Source: Pseudomonas sp. 8Z (GTDB lineage: Bacteria; Pseudomonadota; Gammaproteobacteria; Pseudomonadales; Pseudomonadaceae). Taken from it: a stretch of DNA of 64,000 bases. The stretch is from positions 3,206 through 67,205 of the forward strand of contig NZ_LR733825.1 of assembly GCF_902506535.1 (NCBI RefSeq), given 5' to 3'. The notes under the pieces are model-generated. The model was not told where the DNA came from and searched no databases. It worked only from the letters and a program-made list of their open reading frames with translations. The position numbers were made by a program, and so were the translations under genes. Position 1 is the first letter of the stretch. The number at the start of each line of letters is the position of its first letter. This document shows, in pieces, positions 32,226-40,600 of the stretch.

Positions 32226-33296
32226 ATGGCTGAGACCGTAACCAAGACGATCCACTACAAGCGGGCTGTTATCTCCGGCGGTGGGAGCTTGCAGGAGATT
32301 CTCGGCCGGGTCTTTGCCGAGGGTAGCCCAGCGCACCGTGTTGGCCAGCGGAAAGAGATCGTCAGCGCGGACACCAATAGCTTCCGCGTGATCAACCACA
32401 AGCGTGATTACAACGGCATGCTCTTTTGCCAGATGATCTACTTCGAGCCTGGTCGGAGCCAGGCTTACATCACGCTGAATGATGACGCAGAGTCCTATGC
32501 CCTTGATGCGCTGACCAACGAGGCGCTCAACAACATTGAGGCTCCGGCTGAGCGGGAGCAGCATCGCAAAGAGTTTGTCGACTCGTTCCTCTACTTTGGT
32601 GTCTTCGAGAACCATCTGGTGGTGCTGCAGTCCAGCGCGCTGCGCTCGCGCGAGCTGGAGGCCCATCTTGGTTGGCTGATTGGCAGCTTCGGCGGGGTAG
32701 CCGTGGGCACCGCCATCATTCTTCAGGATCAGCCGTCCCAGGAGACCTTTGAGCGGGTCGCCAGGGCGCCGGTGAAGAAGATCGAGATCGGCTCCCCGAT
32801 GACGACGGCTGAGGTTGTACCAGAGGGTGAGCGCCAGGTGCAGCAAAATGCTGCTCCGGCCCAGCCGGAGGAGGAGCAGGGGATTGATGCACGCCGAGTT
32901 CGATTCTTCCCTACTGGATTCGCAGGTGACGTGATCAAGGCCGCTCTGGGGGCTGATTGGTTCAATCGTCTTGATCTGGAGGAGGACCTCGACGAGGCTA
33001 ACCTCAAGGTCAGTCTGGAAATCACCTACGTTCGTCAGACGACGCGGGTTGGACAGCGGATGCTTGATAACATCGCCACCTCGCTTCGCCACGTCGATGA
33101 GGCAGACGTCAGGATTTCACTGAATGGGGGTGGCGAGATCAAGGGCAATGACCTGAAACTATCAGGCCCCATATCAGTCGCAAAGCTTGAGAATGGACTG
33201 CTCGATGAGGGTGTCCTATACCACAAGATGCACGGTTGGCTGGTTGGCAAGCTTCGCCAGGGCGAGGCAGATCCAGAGCAGAACGCAGAAGAGTGA
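32226..33296 (+). CDS. Unrecognised 356-residue protein, first gene of a two-gene cargo module
   Basis: I do not recognise this family. The protein is soluble: no signal peptide, one short hydrophobic run (IGSFGGVAVGTAIIL, about residues 153-168). It has a mixed N-terminal half (about 1-195), a charged Gln/Glu linker (about 200-222) and a C-terminal half starting RRVRFFPTGFAGD. AAGGGA precedes the ATG. It is 3 nt from a membrane-protein gene and both end at one terminator, so they are probably co-expressed. The place directly inside the attachment site is where mobile elements carry defence or fitness cargo; a membrane-linked phage defence is one possibility, without motif support. Confidence 0.75.
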   Translation: MAETVTKTIHYKRAVISGGGSLQEILGRVFAEGSPAHRVGQRKEIVSADTNSFRVINHKRDYNGMLFCQMIYFEPGRSQAYITLNDDAESYALDALTNEALNNIEAPAEREQHRKEFVDSFLYFGVFENHLVVLQSSALRSRELEAHLGWLIGSFGGVAVGTAIILQDQPSQETFERVARAPVKKIEIGSPMTTAEVVPEGERQVQQNAAPAQPEEEQGIDARRVRFFPTGFAGDVIKAALGADWFNRLDLEEDLDEANLKVSLEITYVRQTTRVGQRMLDNIATSLRHVDEADVRISLNGGGEIKGNDLKLSGPISVAKLENGLLDEGVLYHKMHGWLVGKLRQGEADPEQNAEE

Positions 33297-33299
33297 TAG

Positions 33300-33830
33300 A
33301 TGAAAAAGCAAGGTGGATGGACAGGTATTGGCGTGCTGGCAGTGGTGCTTTCCGCTGCTATGGGCGCGCTCCTGGCTCATTACATTGTTTCTTCGTTTGA
33401 CCGTACCACTGCTCCCGTTGTGCAGTGGGGGTTGTTAACGGTTTTCTTACTGCCAATGGGTTTTGCTATTCAGTTATGGGTCAATCTGAACAGCATACGT
33501 GAAACTAAAGGTCTTTCCGGTAGCGAACGTCGGCGTATTCGGGTGACTGTTTCGGAGAAAACGAGACAGGCCCAGATTGCACTGTCATTTTATATGCTGT
33601 CGGCGATAATTATTGCTTTTGGGCTTTGGTTCTCTCCAGCGAGTTGGAAGATCTACCACGCTGTAACCGTTTTCACAGGACTAAGCCTTGGCATCAGTAT
33701 CGCCAGTTTTTTCCTGATGATTCATGAGTGGCGAGAGATTTCTAACTTTAAGAGCAAGGTTTTCGAGCGAAGTATTCGTAATAAGCAACTGGCAAAGAAG
33801 CTCGAAGCGCTTAATCCAAAGGGTGAATAA
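33300..33830 (+). CDS. Small membrane protein, second gene of the cargo module
   Basis: A 176-residue protein with four hydrophobic segments (about 10-30, 38-58, 93-112, 121-141) and a basic cytoplasmic tail ending KSKVFERSIRNKQLAKKLEAL. No family is recognised. It starts 3 nt after the 356-residue gene. Four-helix membrane partners of a soluble protein are common in abortive-infection pairs, but this is only an analogy. Confidence 0.75.
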   Translation: MKKQGGWTGIGVLAVVLSAAMGALLAHYIVSSFDRTTAPVVQWGLLTVFLLPMGFAIQLWVNLNSIRETKGLSGSERRRIRVTVSEKTRQAQIALSFYMLSAIIIAFGLWFSPASWKIYHAVTVFTGLSLGISIASFFLMIHEWREISNFKSKVFERSIRNKQLAKKLEALNPKGE

Positions 33831-33843
33831 ACTTTGGTAAATC

Positions 33844-33868
33844 AGAGGGCGCTCATTCGGCGCCCTCT
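33844..33868 (+). terminator. Terminator of the two-gene module
   Basis: Perfect 9-bp stem AGAGGGCGC/GCGCCCTCT with a 7-nt loop and a short T run, 13 nt after the second gene; it may also serve the opposing lipoprotein gene. Confidence 0.85.
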
Positions 33869-33879
33869 TTGATGCCTGG

Positions 33880-34674
33880 CTATTCTCGCGCCTTCTGAGG
33901 GCTTCCGGCGAGGCTTCGGGTGTAATCAAGGTTGTTCACTTTTACTGGGTCAGCCTTTAGCCAGTAGTTCTCAGATTTACAGTTCGTACAGGTCAGTCTC
34001 GTGCCGTCTGCACTGAGCGAATACCTCATCTCAGAGTCATTAGAGGGGAACACGAGCTCGTCGTTATCAACCTGAAACTTTCTGTCGATTTCGATTTGTT
34101 TGGTTGCGCTGCTGTAGTCGAATGCCCAATGTCTGACCCCTTTCTTAGGCGAGATGGTCATAATCAGAAGCGAGTCATCCTTGAAGTGGCGCTTGGCTAC
34201 CCAGTCACCATCGAATTTCGCTAATTTTGCGGCCTCAGCTCGACGCTGCTCTTCTTCTTTGATAGCGGCCTGACGCTTTTCTTCCTGCTCCTCTAGCATC
34301 AAGTCCACGTCATAGGGCTCCGGCTGGAGTAGAGCCCATTTAGCAGGTAGCCGCAGCTTCCCCTCATTGCAGTTTAAACAATCTAGCCCGCGCTCATCTG
34401 CGCCTCGTTTGAATGTTAGGCGTATGTCCTCTTTGGTAGAGTCCAACAACAACTTCCCATTCTTATAGTCAACCTCGAAATCAATTAGGCCGCTGATCTC
34501 TGCGGTAGATCTACCGACAAGGAAAATTTTGGCGTCATCCCCAGAGACGTTGAGAACAATCTGCTTGCCGTAAGCTCCGTCGGTTCTGTAGGCGCCACTG
34601 AAGTCTTCATCACCACATCCTGACAAGGTTCCTGCAGCGAGAATCGCGGCACCAAATTTGAGGATTTTATTCAC
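33880..34674 (-). CDS. Lipoprotein with two repeated CxxC-containing domains
   Basis: A 264-residue protein. MNKILKFGAAILAAGTLSGCGD has a lipobox (LSGC), so it should be lipid-anchored. The mature part has two similar beta-rich halves joined by a charged coiled segment (EEQEEKRQAAIKEEEQRRAE). Each half ends in a cysteine pair: LDCLNC near residue 99 and LTCTNC near 234, in the same relative place, suggesting an internal duplication. It is transcribed toward the two-gene module and away from the rest of the element. Function is unknown. Confidence 0.75.
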   Translation of the reverse strand: MNKILKFGAAILAAGTLSGCGDEDFSGAYRTDGAYGKQIVLNVSGDDAKIFLVGRSTAEISGLIDFEVDYKNGKLLLDSTKEDIRLTFKRGADERGLDCLNCNEGKLRLPAKWALLQPEPYDVDLMLEEQEEKRQAAIKEEEQRRAEAAKLAKFDGDWVAKRHFKDDSLLIMTISPKKGVRHWAFDYSSATKQIEIDRKFQVDNDELVFPSNDSEMRYSLSADGTRLTCTNCKSENYWLKADPVKVNNLDYTRSLAGSPQKARE

Positions 34675-34887
34675 AGACTAAGTCCTTTCAGTAAGAGATC
34701 GAGCTGATTGAGTGAAGCCTGGCGAGGCTTCGGCTGGGTGCCTGGTTACCGTAGATTCACTTTGTGCGTGGCAGAAGCTGCCATGGCGCTCCTAGACGAG
34801 AGCGCCTACGACAAGCGATTGGTGGCATTTTGACACCAAGAAACTGGCGCAGGCCAGCCTCTACTCAAAGAGAGGAAGCTCTCGGCT

Positions 34888-35112
34888 TTAAAGTCGTACT
34901 TCGAAGCTGCTCAGACCGAGCTCGTCGACAAGGGCGGCGAGTTTGTCGAGGCTTTTGAAGACGCGGCTACCGCCGCGCTGCCTCTGAAGGGGGTATAGCT
35001 CGTTCCCGAGCTGGACTTGGAGCAGCCAGCCATCAGCAACCTTCTGTATCAAGGTGCGCTGCACTATGCCGGCAGCCACGTATTGGCGCAGATCGGCCTC
35101 TTTGACTGGCAT
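34888..35112 (-). CDS. Small ParC-like partition-associated protein
   Basis: A 74-residue protein (MPVKEADLRQYVAAGIVQRT, then GWLLQVQLGNELYPLQRQRG and SRVFKSLDKLAALVDELGL). The pattern resembles small ParC-type proteins encoded next to partition or relaxation genes on Pseudomonas plasmids and integrative elements. No partner ParA/ParB is present here. AAGGTG lies about 7 nt before the ATG, and two perfect palindromes (35218-35262) lie upstream. The family call is tentative. Confidence 0.5.
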   Translation of the reverse strand: MPVKEADLRQYVAAGIVQRTLIQKVADGWLLQVQLGNELYPLQRQRGGSRVFKSLDKLAALVDELGLSSFEVRL

Positions 35113-35217
35113 GGGGCACCTTTTCTTGGGTCTGAAAAAGCGGAGGGAGGCGGCCCGTAGGTCCTCCTCCCCCTCACTAGCAGCAGAGCCTCTACATACT
35201 CTGTTGCGCTGCTGTGG

Positions 35218-35231
35218 CCCAGTATACTGGG
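35218..35231. promoter_or_regulatory. 14-bp perfect palindrome CCCAGTATACTGGG
   Basis: A perfect dyad in the gap between the gene at 34888-35112 and the converging operon end at 35278. With the palindrome at 35245 it forms a likely operator pair. Confidence 0.5.
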
Positions 35232-35244
35232 GGCGCTTTAATCG

Positions 35245-35262
35245 TCAATATTTAAATATTGA
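35245..35262. promoter_or_regulatory. 18-bp perfect AT-rich palindrome
   Basis: TCAATATTTAAATATTGA is a perfect dyad 14 nt from the previous one. It lies 132 nt upstream of the ParC-like start and may be an operator. Confidence 0.5.
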
Positions 35263-35277
35263 TTTATCAAGGATTGC

Positions 35278-35700
35278 TTATTGATTAAGCAGTAGCTCCA
35301 CTCCGAGCTCTCTGGCCAGTCGCTCTCGTTCCAACGCCTCATCCGCCATGGCAGGCGACCAGCAGCTTTCTGCAAGCTCCATCCGGGCTTGCGGCTCGGC
35401 TTCGCCCAAGATCTGCAGCAGAACCACGCGGGTCAACGGATCATCTGTCATAAGGGCGATAGCGCGTAGGCGGTACCGCTCGGGAATGTTTGCAGGCAGT
35501 AGAGAGCTGCAGACCATTAGGTTTATCTCCAGCCCCTGCAAGCCCCCTTCCAGAGTTGACCCCCAAACGGAGTCGGCCAGTGTCTCTGTTGCCGTTTCTA
35601 CTGTCTCGCCAAGAGCCGTTAACACGGCTGCCTTGGCTGCTGCATCGCCGGTGAGCAAGGCAACGAGGCGCAAGGGATCTCGTGCTTTTCCGAGATTCAT
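35278..35700 (-). CDS. Unrecognised 140-residue protein ending the TraG-like operon
   Basis: The ATG at 35700 has an excellent AGGAGGAAA ribosome site, so the longer frame is rejected. The protein is soluble and helical: MNLGKARDPLRLVALLTGD and a later LTRVVLLQILGEAEPQARM resemble each other, hinting at two copies of a helical repeat. It is the last gene of the operon that begins at 39717, sharing 1 bp with its upstream neighbour. No family is recognised. Confidence 0.7.
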   Translation of the reverse strand: MNLGKARDPLRLVALLTGDAAAKAAVLTALGETVETATETLADSVWGSTLEGGLQGLEINLMVCSSLLPANIPERYRLRAIALMTDDPLTRVVLLQILGEAEPQARMELAESCWSPAMADEALERERLARELGVELLLNQ

Positions 35701-35954
35701 CAATTTCCTCCTGGTACGAATGCGGAAAGTAACAGGGCCACCGAGAGGCCCAGGAAAATGCTGCTGAACTGCTGCTCCTGGTGGGACTGAGCGCGCCTGC
35801 GGAATGCGGCTATTGCAGTAGCTGTAGTCATCAACAGGAGGGCCAGGTAGATGCTGTGTGCGGGGAGTGCCGTTAGCCACGAGATTGCATTAGCTGCCGG
35901 AATTGAGAGCAGCACCGATGCAAACCAGCGACGTCGCACCATTGAGGCGTTCAT
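35700..35954 (-). CDS. Small membrane protein of the TraG-like operon
   Basis: An 84-residue protein from the ATG at 35954, with hydrophobic segments at about 10-28, 31-50 and 65-80. It overlaps the upstream gene by 1 bp and touches the downstream one. No family is recognised; small membrane proteins often accompany mating-pair proteins. Confidence 0.65.
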   Translation of the reverse strand: MNASMVRRRWFASVLLSIPAANAISWLTALPAHSIYLALLLMTTATAIAAFRRRAQSHQEQQFSSIFLGLSVALLLSAFVPGGN

Positions 35955-36433
35955 CAGGCCACCCCCCAATATGACACTGTGACGGGCGGCAGCATGCCGA
36001 GTACCTGCTCGTAGTGTTCTTCGTGAATATCCTCCCGGCGAGCATCGATCCCAGCTCGCCTATTCAGCTCGCTAACGATAAGGAACCAGTTCGTAGCATC
36101 TAAGTCCGGTGAGCTAATTGGCCGGATTTCTACGGGAGTGCTTCCAGTCTCGACCTGGTCATAGGCAATCGCACTCAGCTGTGGTCGCTGATGATGAGGA
36201 TCGCCCCTGAGCAGCCAGCACAGGCCCCTATGCGAGGCCGCTTGATCCAGGATGTAGCGGACGTCGATGGGGGTATCCCAATGTGATGCGTAGTCGGCGG
36301 TTAGCCAGGCAGGGAAGCTGAGCATGATGGGCTCCAGTAGGTGTTCGAGCTGCCTGTTTACTTGACCGCTATGCGTGCCAGAAGCTCTTTTCCAGTCCCG
36401 GCCTGGGGTACTGAGTTTCGAGGCCGAGGTCAT
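35954..36433 (-). CDS. Unrecognised 159-residue protein of the TraG-like operon
   Basis: A soluble protein (MTSASKLSTPGRDWKRASGT, later PAWLTADYASHWDTPIDVRY and SYWGVA at the end). No signal peptide or known motif is seen. A 4-bp overlap with the TraG-like gene shows translational coupling. An internal start at MLSFPAWL is possible. Confidence 0.65.
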   Translation of the reverse strand: MTSASKLSTPGRDWKRASGTHSGQVNRQLEHLLEPIMLSFPAWLTADYASHWDTPIDVRYILDQAASHRGLCWLLRGDPHHQRPQLSAIAYDQVETGSTPVEIRPISSPDLDATNWFLIVSELNRRAGIDARREDIHEEHYEQVLGMLPPVTVSYWGVA

Positions 36434-38418
36434 GCTGGATCTTCCTCTGAGGGTCGATTCTTCTGGCTACGGGGTGTGCGTCCTGTAGCGAAGCGATCAC
36501 TGTTACTCGCTGGTTGATTCAGTTGGGGCGGGCGACTGAGTTCAGTGCTGGGCTTCCAGTTACGGGTTCTTGTGGAGGCGTAGACCTCCTGCTGAATGGC
36601 CATCGCAGCAGCCCTGCCCGAATGGCCGCCAGCAGAGGCTTTTCCCGCTCCACCACCACCGTTGCCGCCACCTCCGCCACCATTTTCCCTGCTGGGATTC
36701 TCTCCCTTCTCCTTACCCTGGATCGTGCCCTTGGTTGCGGCCTTCATGGTGAGGTTTGCGACTGCCTGAGCAACCTGCGGCCCAGTGACTGCCTGATTAC
36801 GTGCTGCCCGAGCTAATCCACCGAGGCTGACGCCAGTCATCGATGCGGCTAGCCAGGTACTGGCGGCCAGTAGTAGGCCAAAGACCATCTGCATGGCCCC
36901 ATAGATCAGATCGATGTCACTCCCGCCCCCTTGCCAGCCAGCTGAGAGCGCGGCCTTCGCCAGCGCGGCTGAGCTCATCAACACCGAGGCACAGACAGCG
37001 AGCAGGTGGGCAAAACCAATGCACAGCACAGGGAAGAACATCATGCCTACCCATTGAGTCAGGCTGTTCACACCTCGAAGCGGAGACAAGGCGATAGCAA
37101 TAGGGCCTGTAAGGAACACTAGCCATAGAAAGCCAGCCATCGCGGCAACATAGCCAGGCAGCAGGGTTTGCAGCTCAAGCCAATCCATTAAGGATTTTCC
37201 CATCTGCCAACTGGCAATGCTGCCTGACAGCAGAGTATTCCCAACACTGGCTTGCTGCTCTGGGCCGCCGGCAAGTGTGGCTTGCTGAATCTTCATCCAA
37301 GACTGCCCGGCCGAAATGACCCCGGCCTCGGTATCCGTTCTTTGTCCACCGGATGCCTGCTTGTCGCCTATTTCAACAAAGGCCTTATAGGCCTGCTCTG
37401 CTGCGAACTGCGCGACCTTGTAAGCCTCGACGCAGGAGGATGGTGTGTAGCCGAGTGTTGCCTCTTTGCCTCCCTCGTCTGGCTTCCATGCCATTACGTG
37501 GGCCAATAGGCTTTCACGGATGTCATCCGGTGCATCTGCCACTGTGAGGTAGCTGGGTTTCGCTTCGGGTTGACCCGAGGCGAGCGCAGCCCAGTGTTCC
37601 TTCGTAGGCAGCGTATAGGGCTGTGATCCAGAGGCGACAAACACCTGATCCGTCTCTGCCAGGGCTGCCAAGCCTTCTGCCCGCCGACTTCTCACTGCCT
37701 CTGCATCCAGGATACTCATTGAGTCCTGGGCGCTAGGGCTGCCAAACCAGGGGGTCATTGCCGCGACAATGTCTGAGGCAGTATTGCCGGCGATACGAAT
37801 TTGGGCCCATCTGCTTACTTGATCGTCTGGTATCCCGATACCTGCTCCGCCAAACAGCCCTATAGCGTGGTAGGCCCCAATCTTGGTTTTGCCAGCTGCA
37901 GTTGCAAACAGGCTGGGAGGAGGAGAGCACTGCTTGTTGTAGTCACGAATCAGCCTGCCTAAGTCACTGTTGGCGTACTGGCCTGCAGTGCGTTCGATGC
38001 TGTAGTCAATCAGCGCTGCCGTCGGAATAAACTGGCCATCTACGTTCGCCTTGGCCAACGTTTCAGCAATAGTGCGGTTGAGAGTTACGTGGAAACTCAT
38101 GATCAAGCTGTATGTGATGCGCTGCGCATGCGTCGCCTGTACTGTGGTGCCGTTTGTAAGCGTTAGTGTGGTTGGCTGCAGCCCATAGACGATCGCCAAG
38201 AATATCGCTGCGGTACTGAATATGGCGCGCCACGGGCCGTCGATCGGCAGTCTGATCATCATGATGATCAGAGCCAGAAACGCCACAGCCACAAACCACT
38301 CGCTGATCTCTTGGCCAATCATCGCTAGAAATGGGCCTGTCGCGACAATCAGGAAGTTCACCGCCCCGTCAAACAGCTCGAACAGCCAGCCAAGGCCGGC
38401 TAGTGATTGGCTGTCCAT
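36430..38418 (-). CDS. TraG-N-like conjugation membrane protein (orphan)
   Basis: A 662-residue inner-membrane protein. Three hydrophobic segments lie near the N-terminus (about 17-38, 42-60, 70-85), then a large periplasmic part (about 90-400) with cysteines at NKQCSPP and SSCVEAY, then four to five membrane helices (about 425-545) and a hydrophilic, Gly/Asn-rich C-terminus. This topology is that of the N-terminal domain of conjugative TraG, which stabilises mating pairs and is the target of entry exclusion. No other type IV secretion gene is found in this 14-kb element, so it is an orphan. The family call is from topology and resemblance only. Confidence 0.55.
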   Translation of the reverse strand: MDSQSLAGLGWLFELFDGAVNFLIVATGPFLAMIGQEISEWFVAVAFLALIIMMIRLPIDGPWRAIFSTAAIFLAIVYGLQPTTLTLTNGTTVQATHAQRITYSLIMSFHVTLNRTIAETLAKANVDGQFIPTAALIDYSIERTAGQYANSDLGRLIRDYNKQCSPPPSLFATAAGKTKIGAYHAIGLFGGAGIGIPDDQVSRWAQIRIAGNTASDIVAAMTPWFGSPSAQDSMSILDAEAVRSRRAEGLAALAETDQVFVASGSQPYTLPTKEHWAALASGQPEAKPSYLTVADAPDDIRESLLAHVMAWKPDEGGKEATLGYTPSSCVEAYKVAQFAAEQAYKAFVEIGDKQASGGQRTDTEAGVISAGQSWMKIQQATLAGGPEQQASVGNTLLSGSIASWQMGKSLMDWLELQTLLPGYVAAMAGFLWLVFLTGPIAIALSPLRGVNSLTQWVGMMFFPVLCIGFAHLLAVCASVLMSSAALAKAALSAGWQGGGSDIDLIYGAMQMVFGLLLAASTWLAASMTGVSLGGLARAARNQAVTGPQVAQAVANLTMKAATKGTIQGKEKGENPSRENGGGGGGNGGGGAGKASAGGHSGRAAAMAIQQEVYASTRTRNWKPSTELSRPPQLNQPASNSDRFATGRTPRSQKNRPSEEDPA

Positions 38419-38633
38419 TACGAGCTCTCCTCTTTGGCTGTCTGCGTTGCATCAGCTGTAGGCGTGAGCCGATAGAAGAGAAGGACGCTCAGCACCAGGC
38501 CTGGCGTATGGGCGAATGGGCCCAGCCAGGGGAAAAGCGACCGTCCGTGGACCGCTATCCAGGTGCCGACGATGTAGCTTGCAGCGAGCAGAGCCAGGCG
38601 AAGCGGCGAGTAGTCGTGGCCGTAGATCTTCAT
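38418..38633 (-). CDS. Small membrane protein of the TraG-like operon
   Basis: A 71-residue protein, MKIYGHDYSPLRLALLAASY, with hydrophobic segments at about 11-27 and 42-56 and a polar tail. Its ATG overlaps the stop of the 44-residue upstream gene, and its stop overlaps the TraG-like start by 1 bp. Function unknown. Confidence 0.65.
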   Translation of the reverse strand: MKIYGHDYSPLRLALLAASYIVGTWIAVHGRSLFPWLGPFAHTPGLVLSVLLFYRLTPTADATQTAKEESS

Positions 38634-38764
38634 GCCTGATGCTCCTGGCTGGATTCCTGTTTCCTTTCCTCAGTACGGCGCTGTTTCTTTGGCTTTTTGC
38701 GCTTTCTCGGTGTGTTGCTGCTTTCGAGACGATTAAGCATGTTCAGAAGGCTGCGGATGCTCAT
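38630..38764 (-). CDS. 44-residue basic peptide of the TraG-like operon
   Basis: The frame from ATG 38764 reads MSIRSLLNMLNRLESSNTPR followed by a very basic stretch (KRKKPKKQRR) and ends TGA overlapping the next ATG. AAGGA lies about 10 nt upstream. The overlap on both timing and strand supports it as a real small gene. It may bind nucleic acid or act as a coupling leader. Confidence 0.55.
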   Translation of the reverse strand: MSIRSLLNMLNRLESSNTPRKRKKPKKQRRTEERKQESSQEHQA

Positions 38765-38784
38765 GGGCTTTTGTCCTTGCGTGA

Positions 38785-39717
38785 TCAGGCGTTAGGGGAG
38801 CCGAGGTAGGTGTTCGTGATTGCGATCCGTTCATGGCCGAGTTCATGCGAGATGAGCAGCCGAGCTTCGCGATCACTAAGAGGGGGCGTTATTGATGTTT
38901 CCGCGCTGGGAATGGCGACCTTTCCAAGCCAGCCGGACTCAGCTCCTGCGAGGAGCTGGCCGGTGATTGAGGCTTTTACGGCGGGGGCTTGTTTGCCGGT
39001 CAACTCGAGATAACGCCGTTGGGCGTAGAGGTGCCGCAGCCCATGCATCCTGGAAAGGCCAGCGGCTGCGATTTGGTGCTCATAGCGTTTGAGCTGCTGT
39101 TTGTAGCTGAGCTCGGCTGGGATAAGGCTTCTCATCTGGGTGAATACATGCACCTCGGCGAGTAGCTCTTCTTGGTTCCGCGTGCGGATCGGGATTTCTC
39201 GGGCTTTCCCGCCTTTCGTCCAACTGCCTTTAAGCTCAAGGTGTCCGCCTTTATCGGCGACCGCGGCGATGAATTTGATTGACTCTTCCCGCCGCAGCCC
39301 GAACTCGGCTTGCAGGCGTAGGCTGAGTCGGACATACGGGTCGGTAACCGCATCGAGGTTTGCTTTCGGCAGATCCCGGGCACGGCTTTCTTTGGCGACG
39401 TATGAGCGGCGAGCGATTCCCAGGTCGTCGTTACTGATCTTGGCGACACCCGCGCGACCGGCCTTTTCGCACGACCACCGCAAATGGGACATGCGATTCT
39501 TGATGGTGGCTGGAGATACGCCTGAGGTCTGCCAATGCTGAACCAGTGCACGGAGGTGGCGTTGACCGAGCGTGTTGGCGCGTAGGTTGCGGTAACCCAG
39601 TTCGCGCAACTGGCGGGCACTGAGGCTCAGCGTTGCTGAGCGAGCTGCCTGCGTTGCATACGAGCCGTCCCGGTTATGTTTCTGTTGCTGGACGAAATCC
39701 CAGCCGAGCTTGTCCAT
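38785..39717 (-). CDS. Tyrosine recombinase-like protein heading the TraG-like operon
   Basis: A 310-residue protein from the ATG at 39717; a TTG at 39759 is less likely. The N-terminal half is a SAM-like DNA-binding domain (LSARQLRELGYRNLRANTLG). The catalytic half has the box I arginine (LQAEFGLRREESIKF), a lysine region (KGSWTKGGKAREIP), HGLRH, and SHELGHERIAITNTYLG with the nucleophile tyrosine, so all catalytic residues appear present. Its 5' side faces the 950-nt noncoding region, not an attachment site, and it leads an operon of TraG-like genes. It may resolve multimers or invert or excise DNA at that region rather than integrate the element. Confidence 0.8.
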   Translation of the reverse strand: MDKLGWDFVQQQKHNRDGSYATQAARSATLSLSARQLRELGYRNLRANTLGQRHLRALVQHWQTSGVSPATIKNRMSHLRWSCEKAGRAGVAKISNDDLGIARRSYVAKESRARDLPKANLDAVTDPYVRLSLRLQAEFGLRREESIKFIAAVADKGGHLELKGSWTKGGKAREIPIRTRNQEELLAEVHVFTQMRSLIPAELSYKQQLKRYEHQIAAAGLSRMHGLRHLYAQRRYLELTGKQAPAVKASITGQLLAGAESGWLGKVAIPSAETSITPPLSDREARLLISHELGHERIAITNTYLGSPNA

Positions 39718-40318
39718 ATTCACGATCCACTTGCTGATGAACGAGGTTCGAAACGCCAATCTCGAGGTAAGTGTTTGTTCCTGTCCCGGTCGCAGTGCGG
39801 CGGGAGCTGAGCTTTCGCTCAGGAGCGGAACGGCGTTTCACACAGACGGCCAAACGTGGCTCGCAACGAACTGCCCGGCAGCGGGCGGTGATTGCGACGA
39901 CAGGCGCTCAAATCAATTGATGAGCTGCACCGTCGTTGTCTGCGAGCATGCGAGGCATGCCATCTCGTCGAGCGTGGATCGACAAACTCAATCCGATCTC
40001 GGGGATCGGAAGGGATACCCGGACGCCACGCAGCACCGGGGGTGGGGGCTCAAACTGAGCGGTCCCTGGTCCGTGGTGAGTCCCATCTCAACCACAAGCC
40101 GTTAACGCGGGGCACGACTCAGTTTTTGAGGTCCGGAGCTGGACCTTTTGCTCATTGTGAAAACCCCGACAGACGCTGAGCGAGCGGCTATCGGAGGGCG
40201 GTGTAGCGAACGGGTCGGTTGCCAAATCGACTCGCTGTTGCCGCTCTGAATACGCGCATTAGCCACGTAAGCAGAGCGGGCTGACGATGCTGCAAGAATG
40301 CTTGCTACGCATCGCCCC

Positions 40319-40385
40319 TTCGCCAGCCGATCAAAAAGTCTGAACAGAAATAGCTGACAGACTTGTTGATCGTACGGCTGGCGAA
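40319..40385. repeat. Three-tier perfect hairpin, 67 nt
   Basis: TTCGCCAGCCG pairs with CGGCTGGCGAA (11 bp), then GATCAA with TTGATC, then AAGTCTG with CAGACTT, around a 15-nt loop; only a few bases are unpaired. It has no T run and is not a simple terminator. Confidence 0.85.
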
Positions 40386-40564
40386 TGAGGGTTCATCACC
40401 TATTGGTCACTGCAAAATATCTGAATCCGCGAGCACCGCAACTCAAAATCGTAAAACAAATTCACCGTGCCCGGAGTCCGCGTAATTCCTGGCTTTTCTG
40501 CCTCCCCAGGTGCTTTTTTCGGCTCGCTGTGCGAGCCGTTGGGGGCCGCTCTACGCGGCCCTAC

Positions 40565-40600
40565 GCTGTGCGTCACTACCCAAAGGTAGTGACGCACAGC
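40565..40600. repeat. 16-bp perfect hairpin with 4-nt loop after the KAP gene
   Basis: GCTGTGCGTCACTACC pairs with GGTAGTGACGCACAGC around CAAA. It lies 65 nt beyond the KAP stop on the minus strand without a T run. It could protect the mRNA 3' end or act with Rho. Confidence 0.8.

Noticed and set aside
34764..34958. 64-residue plus-strand frame upstream of the lipoprotein gene
   Set aside because: Arg-rich composition, no ribosome site, partly antisense to the ParC-like gene.
39800..40300. Group II intron remnant in the noncoding stretch (GTGCG-like start)
   Set aside because: No domain V hairpin or reverse-transcriptase remnant could be recognised.
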